Below are positions 6,984 through 9,198 of a stretch of DNA of 9,198 nt, in pieces. The DNA comes from Deltaproteobacteria bacterium. GTDB lineage: Bacteria > Desulfobacterota > Binatia > UBA9968. The notes beneath the pieces were generated by a model, which was not told where the DNA came from, made no database searches, and saw only the letters and a program-made list of their open reading frames with translations. Positions within the stretch are counted from its first letter, which is position 1; each line of letters starts with the position of its first letter. Where the stretch lies: NCBI GenBank assembly GCA_005878685.1, contig VBLN01000018.1, forward strand, positions 379-9,576. Reading direction: 5' to 3'. Made by a program: the position numbers and the translations under genes.

Positions 6984-7839
6984 TGGAGTTGTTCCTGATA
7001 TTAAGTTCGTTGCGGAAAATATTCCACAGCCTGCCGTAGGCCTCGTCGAAGCCCTCCTGGCGGTGGATCTCAAATATGTTGCGCGGCCGCTGCATCGGGA
7101 CCTGGATGACATCTTTGACTCGGCCGGGCCGATGTGTGATGACGACGACCCGATCCGCGAGCGCCACCGCCTCGACCAGGTCGTGAGTCACAAAGATGAT
7201 CGTCTGGCGCTGTTGTTCCCAAATCTTAAGCAGTTCGTCTTGAAGGACCATGCGGGTTTGCGCGTCCAGCGGTCCGAACGGCTCGTCCATGAGGATGACC
7301 GGCGGCTCGTAGGCGAGGGCGCGGATAATGGAAGCTCGCTTGCCCATACCGCCTGAAAGTTGTGCCGGATAGTACTTTTCAAATCCGGTCAGTCCAGCGA
7401 GATTGATAAAATGGCGCAGTTGGTGTTCGCGCTGCTGCTTGGAATAGCGCTTGGAGTCCAGACCGAAGGCTACGTTCTCTTCCAGAGTTAGCCACGGAAA
7501 GAGCTTGCTCTCCTGAGGCACGTAACCCACCTTGGTATTCAGCCCTCGCACCTCTGACCCCTGATATAGGATGCGCCCCCCGGAGAGAGGTGTTAACCCC
7601 GCGATGAGCTTCAGGAGGGTCGATTTTCCACAGCCGCTCGGGCCGACCACAGTCACGAACTCTCCGTAAGGGACATTTAGGGTGATCCTCTCCAGCGCGA
7701 TCATCCTGCCCTGATCAGGAGTTTGGAAGATTTTGGTGGCGTTTTCGACCTGAATGACCAGGCGGTTTGCGCCCTGGGCCTTCTCTGCGTCATCGCGGGA
7801 AGAGCTTTCGCGCGTGGCGACCTGGTGGCTCCGCTCCAT
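6976..7839 (-). CDS. NitT/TauT-family ABC transporter ATP-binding protein (SsuB/TauB-like)
   Basis: Energy-coupling ATPase of the importer, 287 aa, cytoplasmic face. Motifs: Walker A GPSGCGKST (66-74), Q-loop Gln109 in VGYVPQE, signature LSGGMGKRA (161-169), Walker B VILMDEP (181-187), D-loop GPLDAQTR (189-196), H-loop His219 in FVTHD. The signature is followed by Gly-Lys where relatives usually have Arg-Gln or similar, a small deviation. The C-terminal region has HRPGRV and a PRPRNIFEI-like segment (here QRPRNIFEIH) typical of the nitrate/sulfonate/taurine group. The first ~27 residues (MERSHQVATRESSSRDDAEK) are polar and not part of the fold; no good Shine-Dalgarno precedes ATG 7839, so the start could be further in. 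First gene of the operon, divergent from the DUF1989 gene. Confidence 0.92.
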   Translation of the reverse strand: MERSHQVATRESSSRDDAEKAQGANRLVIQVENATKIFQTPDQGRMIALERITLNVPYGEFVTVVGPSGCGKSTLLKLIAGLTPLSGGRILYQGSEVRGLNTKVGYVPQESKLFPWLTLEENVAFGLDSKRYSKQQREHQLRHFINLAGLTGFEKYYPAQLSGGMGKRASIIRALAYEPPVILMDEPFGPLDAQTRMVLQDELLKIWEQQRQTIIFVTHDLVEAVALADRVVVITHRPGRVKDVIQVPMQRPRNIFEIHRQEGFDEAYGRLWNIFRNELNIRNNSNG

Positions 7840-7921
7840 AGAGGCGGCATTTTCCCATCATCGAATCAGCCCTGTCAACCTGGACCTCTGCTTGCCCTTG
7901 ATCGAGGCAGTCGGATAACGT
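7840..7921. promoter_or_regulatory. Divergent intergenic region, likely promoters both ways
   Basis: 82 nt separate the start of the importer operon (minus) and the DUF1989 gene (plus). On the plus strand TTGATC (7898-7903), a 17-nt gap and TATGAG (7921-7926) form a weak sigma-70-like pair (4 of 6 at each box); if real, transcription would begin near 7933 and the DUF1989 protein would start at ATG 7952 rather than 7922. I see no clear counterpart on the minus strand and no obvious operator palindrome or riboswitch. Unlike the other gaps over about 45 nt it has no heptad repeat. Confidence 0.3.
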
Positions 7922-8575
7922 ATGAGGATTCTATCGAGCAGGCTGTTGAATATGGCAGCAGTTGAGCATGTGATCCAAAAAAACACCGGCAGAGCCTTCG
8001 TTGTAAAAAAGGGCCAGATTCTTCGCGTGATGGGTGAATCCACCGCCGATTTTGTGGTCTTCAATCTGCGCAACGTGAGAGAGCGGTTTGATCAGGCACG
8101 CACGAAGGTGGCCCAGGGCAAGATCTATGTTACTACCGGCGACGTGCTGATTTCCAAATACAACAACGTGATGATGACCGTCACAAAAGATACCTACCCG
8201 GGCACCCATGACATGGAAAAGGGAATGTGCAGTACCTCTTTTTACAGGAAATGGGGCGACAAAATTTTTGAGATCTATGGCGCGACCTGGAGGAAGCTTG
8301 GCAGAAAAAGGGGAGCAGCTCCCAAGCATGGCTGTTGGGAGAATCTCGCTAAGGCCCTCAAGCCCTGGAAGGTCCGCAAAGAAGACGTGCCGAGCCCGCT
8401 CAACGTCTTTCAGACCATGGTCATCAACGCCAAGACCGGTACGATGCGTTACGCGATGATTAGGCCGAAGCCTGGCACGCATATGGATCTCAGGGCAGAG
8501 ATGGATTGTCTCGTTGGAATCAGCGCCTGCCCCGAGGGCGGCAGAGGCAAGGATCTCAAAGTAGTGATATGGTAG
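7922..8575 (+). CDS. DUF1989 / urea-carboxylase-associated family protein
   Basis: Cytosolic protein of the DUF1989 family, whose members include the urea-amidolyase-associated proteins and the CgdA/CgdB subunits of carboxyguanidine deiminase in guanidine breakdown. Features, counted from ATG 7922: GRAFVVKKGQILRV (23-36) and TADFVVFN (41-48), the conserved barrel opening; YPGTHDMEKGMCS (92-104) with His96 and Cys103; HGCWENLAKAL (136-146); PSPLNVF (157-163); and the C-terminal LRAEMDCLVGISACPEG (190-206) with Cys196 and Cys203. These His/Cys positions look like a conserved metal or catalytic pocket (inference). Length 217 aa, or 207 from ATG 7952; neither start has a strong ribosome binding site, and a weak promoter box at 7921 favours 7952. 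Only one family member is present, whereas the guanidine enzyme needs two, so its substrate may differ. Confidence 0.82.
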   Translation: MRILSSRLLNMAAVEHVIQKNTGRAFVVKKGQILRVMGESTADFVVFNLRNVRERFDQARTKVAQGKIYVTTGDVLISKYNNVMMTVTKDTYPGTHDMEKGMCSTSFYRKWGDKIFEIYGATWRKLGRKRGAAPKHGCWENLAKALKPWKVRKEDVPSPLNVFQTMVINAKTGTMRYAMIRPKPGTHMDLRAEMDCLVGISACPEGGRGKDLKVVIW

Positions 8576-8583
8576 CGGTGAAA

Positions 8584-8667
8584 TTTTGAGTTTTGAATTC
8601 TTAATTTTGAATTGCAGAAATTATCCGAACAACTCAAAATTCAAAATCAGCAATTGAAAATTCTTGA
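8584..8667. repeat. Heptad-period palindrome (TTTTGAA theme)
   Basis: The 105-nt gap between the DUF1989 and UbiD genes is AT-rich and built of 7-nt units: TTTTGAG (8584), TTTTGAA (8591), TTCTTAA (8598), TTTTGAA (8605), TTGCAGA (8612) on the left; CTCAAAA (8633), TTCAAAA (8640), TCAGCAA (8647), TTGAAAA (8654), TTCTTGA (8661) on the right. Segment 8603-8614 pairs with 8630-8641 at 11 of 12 positions with a 15-nt loop. The right edge ends four bases before the UbiD ribosome binding site. Same architecture as the elements at 2867, 3575, 4411 and 4964 but a different core sequence. Confidence 0.75.
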
Positions 8668-8680
8668 GTCAGGAGCGGCC

Positions 8681-9198
8681 ATGTTTGAAGATCTGCGCGG
8701 TTATCTGTCTCACCTGGAAGAAAAAGGACAACTTCTTCGCGTCAAGGATGAGGTCGATGTCAAGTACGAGATTGCCGCGGGCATGCGTAAAACTTCCGAC
8801 ATCGAAGGTCCCGCGTTGCTCTTTGAGAACGTCAAAGGCTTTCCCGGTTGGCGCGTCCTCGGCGGACTCTTTGCGACCCGCAAGCTCGTGGCCCTGGGCC
8901 TCGGGGTTCCCCAAGAGAAGCTCCTGGAACGTTATCTTACCTTGGAAGATCAGCGCATCGCGCCGGAGATGGTTTCTTCCGGGCCAGTAAAAGAGATTCG
9001 CTGGACGGGAGCTGATATTGACCTTCACAAGCTGCCGCTTGTGACGCACGCGGGAAAGGACTGCGGTCCGTACGTGACTATCGGCGTGCAGATCGGTAAG
9101 GACCCGGAAACCGGCGTGCGGAATCTCTCGATTCACCGCATGCTGCTTCTGGGCAAAGACCGGCTCTCGCTTTGGGCGCCGGCCGATCATCATCTGGG
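8681..9198 (+). CDS. UbiD-family prenyl-FMN decarboxylase, 3' end outside window
   Basis: N-terminal ~172 residues of a UbiD-family (de)carboxylase; full members are about 450-500 aa. The family uses prenylated FMN made by a UbiX partner plus Mn2+/K+ to decarboxylate (or carboxylate) aromatic and alpha,beta-unsaturated acids. Seen here: MFEDLRGYLSHLEEKGQLLR (1-20), the standard N-terminal helix; IEGPALLFENVKG (41-53); a GADIDLHKLPLVTHAGKDCG block (110-129); YVTIGVQIGKDPETGVRNLS (131-150), with Asn148 and Arg153 in the NLSIHRM cofactor/metal-binding motif. ATG 8681 has AGGAG with 5-nt spacing. The catalytic Glu-Arg-Glu centre would lie beyond the window, so integrity and sub-family (ubiquinone biosynthesis versus catabolic) cannot be judged. 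Next to a DUF1989 gene and an importer rather than ubiquinone genes, a catabolic role seems likelier. Confidence 0.92.
   Translation, partial: MFEDLRGYLSHLEEKGQLLRVKDEVDVKYEIAAGMRKTSDIEGPALLFENVKGFPGWRVLGGLFATRKLVALGLGVPQEKLLERYLTLEDQRIAPEMVSSGPVKEIRWTGADIDLHKLPLVTHAGKDCGPYVTIGVQIGKDPETGVRNLSIHRMLLLGKDRLSLWAPADHHL

Noticed and set aside
6984..7112. Longer permease reading frame reaching into the ATPase gene
   Set aside because: The extra 43 residues are Arg/Ser/Thr-rich, unlike the family N-terminus, and overlap well-conserved ATPase coding sequence; ATG 6983 gives the usual short overlap.
7840..7951. Guanidine-I (ykkC) riboswitch upstream of the DUF1989 gene
   Set aside because: The gap is only 82-112 nt and I find none of the conserved ykkC blocks (for example a GGGACG-like segment); the importer side is equally short.
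7931..8482. 183-codon open frame on the minus strand opposite the DUF1989 gene
   Set aside because: Antisense to a well-conserved DUF1989 reading; no family pattern of its own.
8669..9193. 174-codon open frame on the minus strand opposite UbiD
   Set aside because: Its product matches no recognisable fold, and the plus strand clearly encodes conserved UbiD motifs.

Overview
The window (9,198 bases, GC slightly above 50 %) is ordinary bacterial chromosome carrying nine genes. The ABC solute-binding protein has a cleavable Sec signal and no lipobox, which suggests a Gram-negative envelope. A stand-alone tandem nitroreductase, a NitT/TauT-type ABC importer, a DUF1989 protein and a UbiD decarboxylase occurring together is familiar from uncultured soil and subsurface lineages (deltaproteobacteria-like/Binatota, NC10, Tectomicrobia). 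This is an impression from gene content; no marker gene here fixes the taxon.

Left part, + strand (1-4963): an amino-acid permease of the APC family, cut at its 5' end by the window edge, is followed 12 nt later by a two-domain SagB/nitroreductase-type dehydrogenase. The dehydrogenase is interrupted by an in-frame amber codon at 2686-2688, and the last ~60 residues of the family fold remain readable in the same frame up to 2871. Next come a PduO-type cob(I)alamin adenosyltransferase, a FabI-type enoyl-ACP reductase whose catalytic residues fall on the E. coli numbering, and a single-domain rhodanese.

Middle, - strand (7839 down to 5049): a three-gene NitT/TauT-family ABC importer in the order ATPase, permease, periplasmic binding protein. 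It is tightly coupled (8-nt overlap, then a 15-nt gap) and converges on the rhodanese gene. Right part, + strand (7922-9198): a DUF1989 (urea-carboxylase-associated/carboxyguanidine-deiminase family) gene diverges from the importer and is followed by the first ~170 codons of a UbiD-family prenyl-FMN decarboxylase that runs off the window. Importer, DUF1989 and UbiD could be one catabolic module for a small nitrogenous or carboxylated compound; this is inference.

The most unusual structure is intergenic. Five of the six gene gaps longer than about 45 nt are filled by imperfect palindromes whose arms are built on a 7-nucleotide period (2867-2928, 3575-3622, 4411-4512, 4964-5038, 8584-8667). They belong to three unrelated sequence themes (GATTTTG-like, CTGTCAG/GCAGTAA-like, TTTTGAA-like). 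They abut or overlap stop codons, start codons or ribosome binding sites. The only longer gap without one is the 82-nt divergent promoter region at 7840-7921. No RNA gene, CRISPR array, insertion sequence or prophage was seen.
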